64,000 bases of DNA from Cryobacterium inferilacus (GTDB taxonomy: Bacteria; Actinomycetota; Actinomycetes; Actinomycetales; Microbacteriaceae): NCBI RefSeq assembly GCF_019599185.1, contig NZ_JAIEUL010000009.1:62001-126000 (forward strand), in the 5' to 3' direction. Positions 28,809 to 36,164 of this stretch are shown one piece after another. Below the pieces are notes generated by a model. It ran no database searches. It saw nothing but the letters and a program-made list of their open reading frames with translations, and had not been told where the DNA came from. Every line of letters begins with the position of its first letter. Positions within the stretch are counted from its first letter, which is position 1. Made by a program: the position numbers and the translations under genes.

Positions 28809-30656
28809 TCAGGGGGCGGGGGTGATGCTCACGACGCTGGACAACGGCAGGGTGCGCTCGATGTCGGCGTGCCGGTCGCGGGCCCGGAAGCGCCCACCAT
28901 TGACGCTGGCCGGTTCGAGCAGGTACTCGACGATGTCCCCGTCGGGCATCCGCACGCTCACCTGCACGGTCTGGCGGTGTTTGATCGCGGAATCCAGCTG
29001 CCGGGCGAGCCAGGCGTGCGCGGCCTTCGCCTCGCCGCCGTCGGTGGCCCGCAGTGTCTGCACCAGGGTGATGAGGGGGTCGGGCCGGTCGGCGCGGGCG
29101 GGAACGCTGAGGGGGTGACGCCGCGGATGCACGATCGTGCCGGCCGCGTCCTCGGCGGCGACGGGGTACCTGGCGTCGGTGAGGGCCCAGAACACCGTGG
29201 CGGCGGGCAGCAGACTGGTCAGCCGATCGGCGCTGATCCGGGTCAGGTCCAGTGCGCTGACGGTCTGGTCCACGGCGATGGCGTCGAGCAGCGCGCTGTC
29301 GTCTGACGCGATGTAGCTGGCGCCGGCCGGGTCGCCGGAGTCGATGCTGCCCACGCGCACCCGCCCGTACCTCGCGGCGGCGTCACGCACGAGGTAGTCC
29401 ACCGGCTGCGGCACGCCGGTGACGGAGATCGACGCGAGGAAGGCCAGCAGGGAATCGGCGTCATCCCCGAGCGCGAGGGCGCGGTTGACCGACGCGCCAC
29501 TGAGCCTGAAGGTGGAGGCCAGCTCCCGGCTCTCGACATCCGCGAAGGTGCGCACCCTGGCGTCGATCCATGGTGCCAACGGCCCGGGCGCGACGATCGA
29601 GAGGTCGTGCTGCAGATAGACGGTGCCTACCTCGGCCGGCAGGGAGGCCGCGATGGTGGCCATGGCGGCGTCGATGTCACCGACCAGCACGGATGCGCCG
29701 GCCGCGCTCGTCGTCTGCCGCGCGGTGATCCCGATCAGCTCGGCGTCCCGGGCGAACACGGCGATGCGTTCGTCCATCCAGCCGCCGCCGGCGGGGTAGA
29801 GCCACGCCACGAAACGGTGCAGCGCGTCTCCCCAGGCCACACCGGGGCGCTGGGCCAGAATCTCGCGGACATCCGGGGGGAGCGCGTTGAGCCAGGACCT
29901 GGCCAGCTCGGACCAGCGGGCCGCGGCGTCACCGAGGAGCCACTCCTCACCCCCGGCGGTTTCGAGCCAGTAGCCGCCGTTCTGCACGACCAGGCCGGCG
30001 CGGCCGGCCACACTGACGAGGGCCGCGACCTCGTCGACGTCGATGCCCATCACCGTGGCCAGGCGTTTGGTGTCCGGCAGGCCGAGACCGCCGCGGCTGA
30101 GTTCGCGCGCCGGCTCCCGGCTGAGCTCGGTGATCAGTTCGGCGATCGCGGACACGGCCGAGAAGGCGCGCTCGGCCGCGAGCCGTTCGGTGAAACGGCC
30201 GTCAGTGGCCGACAGCGGAGCGAGCGGGGTCGGAGCGGGTACGCCGGCCAGGTCGGCGGTGCTCGGCAGGCCGCGCTGGGGCCAGCCGCGCAGCTGCGTG
30301 ATGACCTCAGGGTACGGCCGCACGATGCCGTCCACGGCGCGCACGAGCATCAGCTCGTCCAACCGCTCCACTCGGGCCGCGATGTCGGCGGCGTCCCTGG
30401 TGTCGTGGCCGAGTTCGGCCAGGCCCTCCACCACGTCGGCGACGGTGGGGGCGCCGAGGTCGCCGGCGACGGCGAGCACGGCGAGGGTGCTGCGGTCCAG
30501 GTGCGAGAGTGCTGCCTCGATGGCGTCCGGGTCGAGGAGGGCCTCGGCGAGGTCGAAGAAGTCGGTGATTCCGTGCGGGGAGATCCCCCGGAGGTCGATT
30601 GTGCGGCGGAGTGCGTCGTCGTCCAGTGCGCGGAGGCGGGAGGAGAGCGTCAGCAT
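28809..30656 (-). CDS. XPB helicase-associated protein
   Basis: The 615-residue cytoplasmic protein lies just upstream of the XPB helicase gene on the same strand, with 57 bp between them. The N-terminal two-thirds is helical (FFDLAEALLDPDAIEAALSHL and similar winged-helix-like segments). The C-terminal part (from about 400) resembles the helicase-associated domain Helicase_C_3 and contains VGSIDSGDPAGASYIASDD and DLTRISADRLTSLLP. It lacks ATPase motifs. The constant pairing with XPB-like genes in actinobacteria suggests that it forms a complex with the helicase. The start ATG follows the preceding stop by 4 bases. Confidence 0.85.
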   Translation of the reverse strand: MLTLSSRLRALDDDALRRTIDLRGISPHGITDFFDLAEALLDPDAIEAALSHLDRSTLAVLAVAGDLGAPTVADVVEGLAELGHDTRDAADIAARVERLDELMLVRAVDGIVRPYPEVITQLRGWPQRGLPSTADLAGVPAPTPLAPLSATDGRFTERLAAERAFSAVSAIAELITELSREPARELSRGGLGLPDTKRLATVMGIDVDEVAALVSVAGRAGLVVQNGGYWLETAGGEEWLLGDAAARWSELARSWLNALPPDVREILAQRPGVAWGDALHRFVAWLYPAGGGWMDERIAVFARDAELIGITARQTTSAAGASVLVGDIDAAMATIAASLPAEVGTVYLQHDLSIVAPGPLAPWIDARVRTFADVESRELASTFRLSGASVNRALALGDDADSLLAFLASISVTGVPQPVDYLVRDAAARYGRVRVGSIDSGDPAGASYIASDDSALLDAIAVDQTVSALDLTRISADRLTSLLPAATVFWALTDARYPVAAEDAAGTIVHPRRHPLSVPARADRPDPLITLVQTLRATDGGEAKAAHAWLARQLDSAIKHRQTVQVSVRMPDGDIVEYLLEPASVNGGRFRARDRHADIERTLPLSSVVSITPAP

Positions 30657-30660
30657 GGAG

Positions 30661-30936
30661 TTACTCCGGCTTCTGTCGAGCCTCGCGTGCGCGGCGGAGA
30701 CCGCTGATGATCATCAGCGCGATGATCAGCAGGAAACCGAGGGGGAGACCGAACAGGGGCAGGGTGAGCACAGCCGGCCAGACGCCCTGGCTGAAGCCGT
30801 CGTTGTCGCCGACGCCGGCGGCGGTGCCCAGGATGACGGCGAGGAAGGACAGGATCGAGACGCCGACGACGCCCGCGACCATGTACGCCAGGATCTTCTC
30901 GAGCCGGCCGGAGTCGTGTGGGGTTTGAGTGGTCAC
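30661..30936 (-). CDS. two-helix membrane protein of unknown function
   Basis: The 91-residue protein has a hydrophilic N-terminus and two membrane segments (about 18-40 and 52-76) followed by a basic tail (RRAREARQKPE), so both ends are predicted to be cytoplasmic. I do not recognise a named family. It ends 4 bp before the helicase-associated gene, which suggests that the two are co-transcribed. It is divergent from the cold-shock gene. Confidence 0.75.
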   Translation of the reverse strand: MTTQTPHDSGRLEKILAYMVAGVVGVSILSFLAVILGTAAGVGDNDGFSQGVWPAVLTLPLFGLPLGFLLIIALMIISGLRRAREARQKPE

Positions 30937-31030
30937 AGTCCAAGGATACGGGGCACAGTCAGCTACAACGGAATAGGCTGTGTCTGGTTGGCACGCATTC
31001 TGCGCGCCCCAAAACCACAGCGAGGTTCAG

Positions 31031-31411
31031 ATGCCCACCGGCAAAGTCAAGTTCTACGACGAGGAGAAGGGTTTTGGCTTCATCACTTCCGATGACGGCC
31101 ACGAAGTCTTCCTGCACGCTTCTGCGGTGCCCGCCGGCGTGACGGTGAAGGCGGGGATGAAGCTCGAGTTCGGCATCGCCGACGGCAAACGGGGCGCCCA
31201 GGCGCTCTCCGTTCGTGTTCTCGAGGCTCCGCCGAGCCTGGCCAAGCTCAGCCGCAAGCCGGCCGATGACATGGCCATCATCGTCGAGGACCTCGTGAAG
31301 CTGCTCGACGGCATCGGGGCCAGCCTGCGCCGCGGTCGCTACCCCGACAGCGCGCACAGCAAGAAGATCGCGGCGATGCTGCGCAAGGTTGCCGAGGAAC
31401 TGGATGCGTGA
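31031..31411 (+). CDS. cold-shock domain protein with C-terminal extension
   Basis: The 126-residue protein has an N-terminal cold-shock domain (about 1-66, with KGFGFITSDDG and VFLHASAV) and a helical, Lys/Ala-rich extension of about 60 residues (ending RKVAEELDA). It differs from the single-domain CspA at 14770. It is translated with the following DUF3027 gene, which it overlaps by 8 bp. TAGGCT at 30974 is a likely -10 and gives a leader of about 50 nt. The start MPTGKVKFYD is typical. Confidence 0.92.
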   Translation: MPTGKVKFYDEEKGFGFITSDDGHEVFLHASAVPAGVTVKAGMKLEFGIADGKRGAQALSVRVLEAPPSLAKLSRKPADDMAIIVEDLVKLLDGIGASLRRGRYPDSAHSKKIAAMLRKVAEELDA

Positions 31412-32168
31412 CCCGTTCGATCCCACTCCGCCCGCGGCGCCGGCCGCTGACGTTCCCCCGGTGACGGAGGTTCAGGCCGACGAGGCCGCGGACGAGTCGA
31501 CCCCGCAGACGACCGAGACCGAGACCGAGGTCGAGGTCGAGGTCGAGGTGGACGCTGACGATGACGAGGTCTGGGAGGCCGACGAGGTGCTGGCGAGCGC
31601 ACTGGACCAGGCGCGCAGCGCCCTGGAACTGATCACCCCCGCCGACACCATCGGTGAACCGCTCGGCTACATCGTGGAGGGCGAGCATGTGCTGTCGTTG
31701 CTCTTCGACTGCCTGATGACCGGTTATCCGGGCTGGCGCTGGACGGTCAGCCTGTCGCGGGTGGACGGCGACGCCGCCCCGCAGGTGCTGGAAACCGAAC
31801 TCACCCCCGGTGACGACGCCCTGCTCGCTCCGGAGTGGGTGCCCTGGATCGACCGGCTCGCCGACGCCAAGGTGGCCGAGGAACTCGCCGCCGCCGAACT
31901 GGCCGGCGACGACGAGTTCGACGACGATGACGATGACGACGCCAGTGACGACGACGCCGACGACGACAGTGATGACGACGACGACAGTGATGACGACGAC
32001 GCCAGCGATGACGTCGAAGCGCTCACCGAGTCAGCGTCGGCGGAGCAGGACGAAGCCGAGACCGGCCAGGCCGAGGCCGAGGCCGATGGCGGCGCACCAC
32101 AGCCACCAGTCCAGGCCCGCGGCATGCAGTTCAGCGCGGAAGACAACGGCGCACGCCAGGGCGACTAA
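31404..32168 (+). CDS. DUF3027 acidic protein
   Basis: The 254-residue protein has a conserved core GYIVEGEHVLSLLFDCLMTGYPGWRWTVSLSRV (about 85-120) and LLAPEWVPWIDRL, which identify DUF3027. Flanking this is an N-terminal Glu/Thr-rich segment and a long Asp-rich run (about 173-203) made of repeated GAC/GAT codons. The start ATG is within the end of the cold-shock gene (overlap 8 bp, GAGGAAC upstream). A TTG at 31389 would add five residues. The last 138 bp lie antisense to the DUF2530 gene, so the final 46 residues may be less constrained. The function is unknown. Confidence 0.87.
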   Translation: MRDPFDPTPPAAPAADVPPVTEVQADEAADESTPQTTETETEVEVEVEVDADDDEVWEADEVLASALDQARSALELITPADTIGEPLGYIVEGEHVLSLLFDCLMTGYPGWRWTVSLSRVDGDAAPQVLETELTPGDDALLAPEWVPWIDRLADAKVAEELAAAELAGDDEFDDDDDDDASDDDADDDSDDDDDSDDDDASDDVEALTESASAEQDEAETGQAEAEADGGAPQPPVQARGMQFSAEDNGARQGD

Positions 32169-32264
32169 CCAGGCGACCGAACCCGCTGCCACCGCCTTCA
32201 ACGCATTCGCGCGGGCGGGCAGCGGGTCTGGCCGACGTTCGCTGTCTTTGAGCCAGAACCGCAT
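32031..32264 (-). CDS. DUF2530 small membrane protein
   Basis: The 77-residue protein starts MRFWLKDSERRPDPLPA, the DUF2530 signature. Two membrane segments follow (about 26-47 and 54-73), and it ends with an Arg-rich tail. The function is unknown; it occurs in this position next to DUF3027 and SerC in related actinobacteria. Its last 138 bp overlap the 3' end of the DUF3027 gene on the opposite strand. Nine bases lie between its start and the end of serC, so it may be co-transcribed with serC. Confidence 0.85.
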   Translation of the reverse strand: MRFWLKDSERRPDPLPARANALKAVAAGSVAWLVALACAVVFRAELHAAGLDWWLWCAAIGLGLGLAGLGFVLLRRR

Positions 32265-32273
32265 GGGCCGAGG

Positions 32274-33389
32274 TTAGCCCAGGTTGGCCACGACGTACTC
32301 GATCGACGAGACGAGCTTCCGCACATCCGCCGGCTCGATCGCGGTGAAGGTGGCCACGCGCAGCTGGTTGCGGCCGAGCTTGCGGTACGGCTCGGTGTCG
32401 ACGATGCCGTTGGCCCGCAGCACCTTGGCGATGGCGGCGGCGTCGATGCGGTCATCGAAGTCGATGGTGGCGACGACCTGCGAGCGGTGGCTCGGGTCGG
32501 CGACGAACGGTGTCGCGTAGTCAACGCTCGCTGCCCAGTCGTACAGCACGGCCGACGACTCGGTGGTGCGAGCGGATGCCCAGGCAAGTCCGCCGTTCGA
32601 GTTGATCCAGTCGATCTGGTTCTCCATCAGCAGCAGCGTCGACAGGGCCGGCGTGTTGAGCGTCTGGTTGAGCCTGGAGTTGTCGATCGCGTTCTTCAGG
32701 CTGAGGAACTCGGGGATGTACCGGCCGCTGGCGGCGATGCGCTCGACCCGCTCGATGGCGGCGGCGGAGAAGAGGGCGAACCAGATGCCGCCGTCTGAGG
32801 CGAGGTTCTTCTGCGGGGCGAAGTAGTAGACATCCGCCTGGTCGGCCTCGAAGTCGATGCCGGCAGCGGCGCTGGTGGCGTCGATGACGGTGAGAGCACC
32901 CGCATCGCCCTGCACTCGGGTGACCGGAGCCATGACGCCGGTGGAGGTCTCGTTCTGCGGCCAGGCGTACACGTCGATGCCCTCGGTGGGGACCGCGGTC
33001 GTGCGGGAGCCGGGAGCGGCCTTGATCACGTCGGGGGCGGTGAGGAACGGGGCAGCGGCGGCGGCGGCGAACTTGCCACCGAACTCGCCGAAGACGAGGT
33101 TCTGGGCGCGGGTCTCGATGAGCGAGAAGGCGGCGGCATCCCAGAATGCCGTCGAGCCGCCGTTGCCCATGATGAGCTCGTAGCCCGCCGGGGCGCGGAA
33201 CAGGTCGCTGAGGCCGGTGCGAACGCGACCGACCAGGTTCTTCACCGGGGCCTGACGGTGGGAGGTGCCGAGAATGCTGGCGCCGGCGCCGGAGAGGTAC
33301 GCGAGTTGCTCCGGGCGAATCTTGGACGGGCCGCAGCCAAAACGTCCGTCGGCGGGCAGGAATTCGGTGGGGATCTGTAGGTCCGGCAT
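32274..33389 (-). CDS. serC: phosphoserine aminotransferase
   Basis: The 371-residue PLP enzyme converts 3-phosphohydroxypyruvate plus glutamate to phosphoserine in serine synthesis. Its markers are the start FLPADGRFGCGPSKIRPEQL, the phosphate-binding GNGGSTAFWDAA, the VIDATSAAAG segment and FAPQKNLASDGGIW, in which Lys forms the Schiff base. This is the actinobacterial long form. TAGAAT ends 6 nt before the ATG on the minus strand, so the message is probably leaderless. It is divergent from the iron regulator gene. Confidence 0.94.
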   Translation of the reverse strand: MPDLQIPTEFLPADGRFGCGPSKIRPEQLAYLSGAGASILGTSHRQAPVKNLVGRVRTGLSDLFRAPAGYELIMGNGGSTAFWDAAAFSLIETRAQNLVFGEFGGKFAAAAAAPFLTAPDVIKAAPGSRTTAVPTEGIDVYAWPQNETSTGVMAPVTRVQGDAGALTVIDATSAAAGIDFEADQADVYYFAPQKNLASDGGIWFALFSAAAIERVERIAASGRYIPEFLSLKNAIDNSRLNQTLNTPALSTLLLMENQIDWINSNGGLAWASARTTESSAVLYDWAASVDYATPFVADPSHRSQVVATIDFDDRIDAAAIAKVLRANGIVDTEPYRKLGRNQLRVATFTAIEPADVRKLVSSIEYVVANLG

Positions 33390-33395
33390 ATCAGG

Positions 33396-33401
33396 ATTCT
33401 A
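33396..33401 (-). promoter_or_regulatory. -10 element of serC
   Basis: TAGAAT on the minus strand ends 6 nt before the serC ATG, a leaderless arrangement. Confidence 0.5.
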
Positions 33402-33462
33402 GTTGGCCGCACCGCACGGGTAGTGTTGGGGCGTTGCACATATGGCCGAGCGGGAGGCTGGA

Positions 33463-34170
33463 ATGACTGACCTTATCGACACGACCGAAATGTATCTCCG
33501 CACAATCCTCGATCTCGAGGAGGAGAACATTGTTCCGCTCCGCGCCAGGATCTCGGAGCGCCTCGGCCACTCCGGACCCACGGTGTCCCAGACCGTCGCG
33601 CGGATGGAACGGGACGGCCTCGTCGTCGTGTCCGGTGACCGCCACCTCGAGCTCACCCTCACCGGCCGCAGCAAGGCCGTGCACGTGATGCGCAAGCACC
33701 GCCTCGCGGAGCGTCTGCTCAGCGACGTGATCGGCCTCGAGTGGGAGTTCGTCCACGACGAGGCCTGTCGGTGGGAGCACGTGATGAGCGAACAGGTCGA
33801 GCGCAAGATCCTCGAGATCCTCGGCCACCCCACCGAGTCCCCGTACGGGAACCCGATCCCCGGACTCGACGAACTGGGTGACTCGCCCGCCGTGGCGTTC
33901 ATGGCCGGGGTCACCAACCTTCTCGACGTGGTCGCGGCGTCGGCGCAGCCGGTCAGTGCGGTCATCCGTCGGCTCGGCGAGCCCGTGCAGTTCGATCCCG
34001 AACTGCTCGCCCAGCTCAAGCAGTCCGGCGTGCTGCCGGGCAACACCGGCGTGTTCTCCGCCGCCGGGTCATACGTTCTCGTGCGAGTGGACGGATTCGG
34101 CGACGGGCTGGAACTGCCCAACGAGGTCGCCGGGCACATCTTCGTCACCACACCCCCCGTCGTGGGGTAA
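33463..34170 (+). CDS. ideR: DtxR/IdeR-type iron-dependent regulator
   Basis: The 235-residue regulator has an N-terminal winged helix (ARISERLGHSGPTVSQTVARMERDGLV), a dimerisation and metal-binding domain and a C-terminal SH3-like domain (about 150-235). The metal ligands of DtxR are recognisable: HRLAE and HDEACRWEHVMS, including the Cys that marks the iron-specific group (manganese-specific MntR lacks it). It binds iron and represses uptake genes. ATG at 33463 follows GGGAGG and starts MTDLIDTTEMYL as in the family, so an ATG at 33442 is disfavoured. Confidence 0.93.
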   Translation: MTDLIDTTEMYLRTILDLEEENIVPLRARISERLGHSGPTVSQTVARMERDGLVVVSGDRHLELTLTGRSKAVHVMRKHRLAERLLSDVIGLEWEFVHDEACRWEHVMSEQVERKILEILGHPTESPYGNPIPGLDELGDSPAVAFMAGVTNLLDVVAASAQPVSAVIRRLGEPVQFDPELLAQLKQSGVLPGNTGVFSAAGSYVLVRVDGFGDGLELPNEVAGHIFVTTPPVVG

Positions 34171-34202
34171 GACAAACCTCCCCATTTGTGAGCCGATTCA
34201 CA

Positions 34203-34222
34203 GATTCGTTACCGATTCGTTA
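34203..34222. promoter_or_regulatory. 11-bp-spaced direct repeat upstream of the NlpC/P60 gene
   Basis: GATTCGTTA occurs twice, 11 bp apart (34203 and 34214). On the other strand this reads (C/G)TAACG-N5-GTAACG. A matching site lies upstream of the CHAP gene (36165). One helical turn between half-sites is typical of OmpR-family regulators such as MtrA. Confidence 0.5.
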
Positions 34223-34305
34223 GATTCGGTGGTTTTGGAGTGACAAACGAGATCTCGTCACGTAGCGTCTTCCCAAGCCCATAGGTCAGAGACCGGCCGT
34301 CGGGC

Positions 34306-34343
34306 CCGCACAAGACGTCTCTGTACACCCGTCTCTTGTGCGG
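34306..34343 (+). other. leader hairpin of the NlpC/P60 gene
   Basis: CCGCACAAGA (34306-34315) and TCTTGTGCGG (34334-34343) form a perfect 10-bp stem with an 18-nt loop, 70 bp upstream of the start codon. No match to the c-di-AMP riboswitch consensus was seen. Confidence 0.5.
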
Positions 34344-34413
34344 AAACTCTCCGCGGTCTTCCGCATCGGACGGGGCAACTCCCTAGTGTTGTCGAGGCGC
34401 CGGAGGTTATCTT

Positions 34414-35274
34414 TTGGCTGCACTCGGTAGAAGACTGTCCACCCGCCCACAACGCTCCACGGCGCTGGCCCTGCGCGCCGCATCCGCCCCACCGCTGCCA
34501 GCGACCCAGTCCGAGATCCGCCCGCGCGAGGTGCTGCCGGCCGGAACCCCGCTCAAGCGCCCGGCCAGGCGCGGCTCCGTCGGCAGTGTGGTGATGATGA
34601 CCCTCGCCACCGGACTCGTGGCCACCATGGCGCTCCCCGCCTACGCCTTCGCGCCGTCGGAGGGGGAAATCGCCTTCGCGGCCACCGACGCCACCGAACG
34701 CACCCAGGCCGGTGCGCAGAACGTGGCCGTCGATGACACCGCCGCGACCGTGGCCGTGGCAGAGGACGGCTTCGCCTCCACCCCTCAGGCCGAGATCGAT
34801 GCCGCTGAGGCGGCGGAGGCCGCCGCGGCCGCCGAAGCAGCGCGGGTGGCCGCCGCCGCCGCGATGACAAGCTACGCGGCCTCGTATTCGGGTCCGTCCG
34901 CGGCCGAGTACCTGGCCAGCCCCGCGCATCCCAGTTTCGACCTGGCGTCGGTGTACAACGTCGCGCTGCAGTACCAGGGCGTGCCGTACGTGTACGGCGG
35001 GGCCACCCCGGCCGGCTTCGACTGCTCGGGTTTCGTGATGTACGTCTACGCGCAGTTCGGTATCGCGCTGCCGCACTCCTCCTCGGGCCAGGGCGCCGCA
35101 GGCACCCGCATCGCCCTCGCCGACGCCCAGCCGGGTGACCTGGTGATCATGCCAGGTCATGACGGGTTCTACGCCGGGAACGGCAACATCCTGCACGCAC
35201 CATACGAGGGTGCGGCCGTGCGCGTGCAGCCGATCTGGACCAGCAACTACTACATCGTGCGCTTGGGCATTTGA
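34414..35274 (+). CDS. secreted NlpC/P60 (C40) peptidoglycan endopeptidase
   Basis: The 286-residue protein starts with TTG, which lies 7 nt after GGAGG. A basic cytoplasmic N-terminus precedes one hydrophobic segment (VGSVVMMTLATGLVATMALPAYAFA, about 50-75). Next is a linker with DGFASTPQAEIDAAEAA and an Ala-rich helix, also found in the CHAP protein at 36259. The NlpC/P60 domain (about 165-286) has PAGFDCSGFVMYVYAQFG (catalytic Cys) and QPGDLVIMPGHDGFYAG (catalytic His). It cuts peptidoglycan stem peptides. The site at 34203 may regulate it. Confidence 0.92.
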   Translation: MAALGRRLSTRPQRSTALALRAASAPPLPATQSEIRPREVLPAGTPLKRPARRGSVGSVVMMTLATGLVATMALPAYAFAPSEGEIAFAATDATERTQAGAQNVAVDDTAATVAVAEDGFASTPQAEIDAAEAAEAAAAAEAARVAAAAAMTSYAASYSGPSAAEYLASPAHPSFDLASVYNVALQYQGVPYVYGGATPAGFDCSGFVMYVYAQFGIALPHSSSGQGAAGTRIALADAQPGDLVIMPGHDGFYAGNGNILHAPYEGAAVRVQPIWTSNYYIVRLGI

Positions 35275-35317
35275 GCCCCGGCTGATCGCGCCCGGTGAAC
35301 ACTGGGTAACGCCATAG

Positions 35318-35356
35318 CACAAATGGTGCGCCGCGTTTCGCGGCGCACCATTTGTG
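35318..35356 (+). terminator. terminator after the NlpC/P60 gene
   Basis: A perfect 18-bp stem has arms 35318-35335 and 35339-35356 and a TTT loop, with ACAAATG/CATTTGT outer steps as at 13005. Confidence 0.8.
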
Positions 35357-35401
35357 GGTTAACCTGATGCCCTGATGTTCTGCGGGATTTTAGGAGAGCC
35401 G

Positions 35402-35444
35402 ATGCGCCAGCTACGCACGATCCACACCATGGATGTGCGCGCAT
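35402..35444 (+). ncRNA. structured hairpin I of the HNH leader
   Basis: Three helix blocks stack into one long hairpin. ATGCGC (35402-35407) pairs with GCGCAT (35439-35444), GCAC (35415-35418) with GTGC (35435-35438), and ATCCA (35420-35424) with TGGAT (35430-35434), with a 7-nt one-sided bulge and CACCA loop. That is 15 bp in total. Confidence 0.5.
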
Positions 35445-35527
35445 GCCGAGCGCTGCGGCACAGCAGTCAAATCTGTCCGGGTATCGTGTGCCGCCAGCAC
35501 ACTGAGACCCGTGGGGCGTTGTCATGA
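35402..35527 (+). CDS. 41-residue small ORF (candidate leader peptide)
   Basis: An ATG at 35402 is preceded by AGGAGAG (35392-35398). It opens a 41-codon ORF with no recognised homologue; it begins MRQLRTIHTMDVRACR and has three Cys codons (positions 15, 25 and 30). The stop TGA is exactly the loop of the terminator at 35514-35543, so a ribosome finishing translation would sit over that hairpin and prevent it forming. The ORF is also built around two further hairpins (35402-35444 and 35478-35511). This arrangement suggests a leader peptide controlling the HNH gene or a dual-function small RNA. Translation is unproven. Confidence 0.5.
   Translation: MRQLRTIHTMDVRACRALRHSSQICPGIVCRQHTETRGALS
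35478..35511 (+). ncRNA. structured hairpin II of the HNH leader
   Basis: CGGGT (35478-35482) pairs with ACCCG (35507-35511) and GTGTGC (35486-35491) with GCACAC (35497-35502), separated by an internal loop. It ends 2 nt before the terminator. Confidence 0.5.
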
Positions 35528-35543
35528 TGACAACGCCCTTTTT
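35514..35543 (+). terminator. canonical intrinsic terminator (leader terminator 1)
   Basis: GGGCGTTGTC (35514-35523) and GACAACGCCC (35529-35538) form a 10-bp stem around ATGAT, followed by TTTTTGTTT. This and the next are the only U-tract terminators in the window. It lies 84 bp before the HNH start. Confidence 0.85.
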
Positions 35544-35589
35544 GTTTGCCCGCATCTCCTCCCCGCGCTCGCCAGGTAGCAGTTCGAAT

Positions 35590-35613
35590 GGCTGGAAGCC
35601 GTCCAGCCTTTTT
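35590..35613 (+). terminator. canonical intrinsic terminator (leader terminator 2)
   Basis: GGCTGGA (35590-35596) and TCCAGCC (35602-35608) with loop AGCCG are followed by TTTTT. The run ends only 14 nt before the HNH ATG. Confidence 0.75.
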
Positions 35614-35626
35614 CGAAAGGGAGCGC

Positions 35627-36136
35627 ATGCGCACACTGGTCCTCAACGCGGGGTATGAACCCCTCGCGGTCGTTTCGTTCAAGCGGGCGCTCGTGCTCGT
35701 CATGAACCAGAAGGCAACCGTCATCCAGGCAGACCAGGGTCATCCGGTCTGGGCGGCGACGGGTTCGTGGGAGCGGCCCAGCGTCATCCTGCTCACCCGG
35801 TATGTGCGTCTGCCCCGGTCGCGGACGGTGCCGGTGAGCCGGCGTGGGGTGCTGCGCCGCGACGAACACCGCTGCTGCTACTGCGGCAAGACCGCCAGCA
35901 CCATCGACCACGTGCAGCCCCGCTCCCGTGGCGGCCGCGACACCTGGGACAACCTCGTGGCCTGCTGCCTGCGGTGCAACAACCTCAAGAGTGATCGCAC
36001 GCCGGCCGAGATGGGGTGGACCATGCACACCAACCCGAGGATGCCGCAGGGGACGACCTGGACGCTCAGCGGCGTCGAACGGCCGCTGCCGCAGTGGGAT
36101 GAATTCCTGGTTCCGGCCGCGCGCAGCGCCGCCTGA
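35627..36136 (+). CDS. stand-alone HNH endonuclease
   Basis: The 169-residue protein has an N-terminal domain with RTLVLNAGYEPLAVVSFKRALVLV. An HNH domain follows at about 85-130: HRCCYCGKTASTIDHVQPRSRGGRDTW-DNLVACCLRCNNLKSDRTP, with the two CxxC pairs binding zinc and the catalytic DH. It lacks a RuvC-like domain, so it is not an IscB-type HEARO nuclease. Members of this family occur widely in actinobacteria and cyanobacteria, with unknown function. The ATG at 35627 follows GAAAGGGAG. Tandem terminators and a small ORF immediately upstream suggest attenuation control. Confidence 0.9.
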   Translation: MRTLVLNAGYEPLAVVSFKRALVLVMNQKATVIQADQGHPVWAATGSWERPSVILLTRYVRLPRSRTVPVSRRGVLRRDEHRCCYCGKTASTIDHVQPRSRGGRDTWDNLVACCLRCNNLKSDRTPAEMGWTMHTNPRMPQGTTWTLSGVERPLPQWDEFLVPAARSAA

Positions 36137-36164
36137 CGCCTCCGTCGGTTTATTTCCAAGCAAT

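Larger units (their letters stand above)
35275..35626 (+). other. 352-bp region with terminators, a small ORF and hairpins
   Basis: The interval between the NlpC/P60 and HNH genes holds a terminator (35318-35356), a ribosome-binding site, a 41-codon ORF (35402-35527) and two canonical terminators (35514-35543 and 35590-35613). Each is listed separately. No other gene is seen. Confidence 0.8.

Noticed and set aside
32031..32264. The DUF2530 reading frame as an antisense shadow of the DUF3027 gene
   Set aside because: It carries the family signature start MRFWLKDSERRPDP and two membrane segments, extends 96 bp beyond the overlap, and ends just before serC.
34171..34413. A c-di-AMP (ydaO) riboswitch upstream of the NlpC/P60 gene
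   Set aside because: The conserved blocks (GGGGTGAATC, CCGAATCCGTCAGCTAACC) are absent; only unrelated hairpins and repeats are visible.
35275..35640. A HEARO/OMEGA RNA next to the HNH gene
   Set aside because: The HNH protein is 169 residues with no RuvC domain, and the leader is about 150 nt with two terminators, not the long OMEGA RNA.
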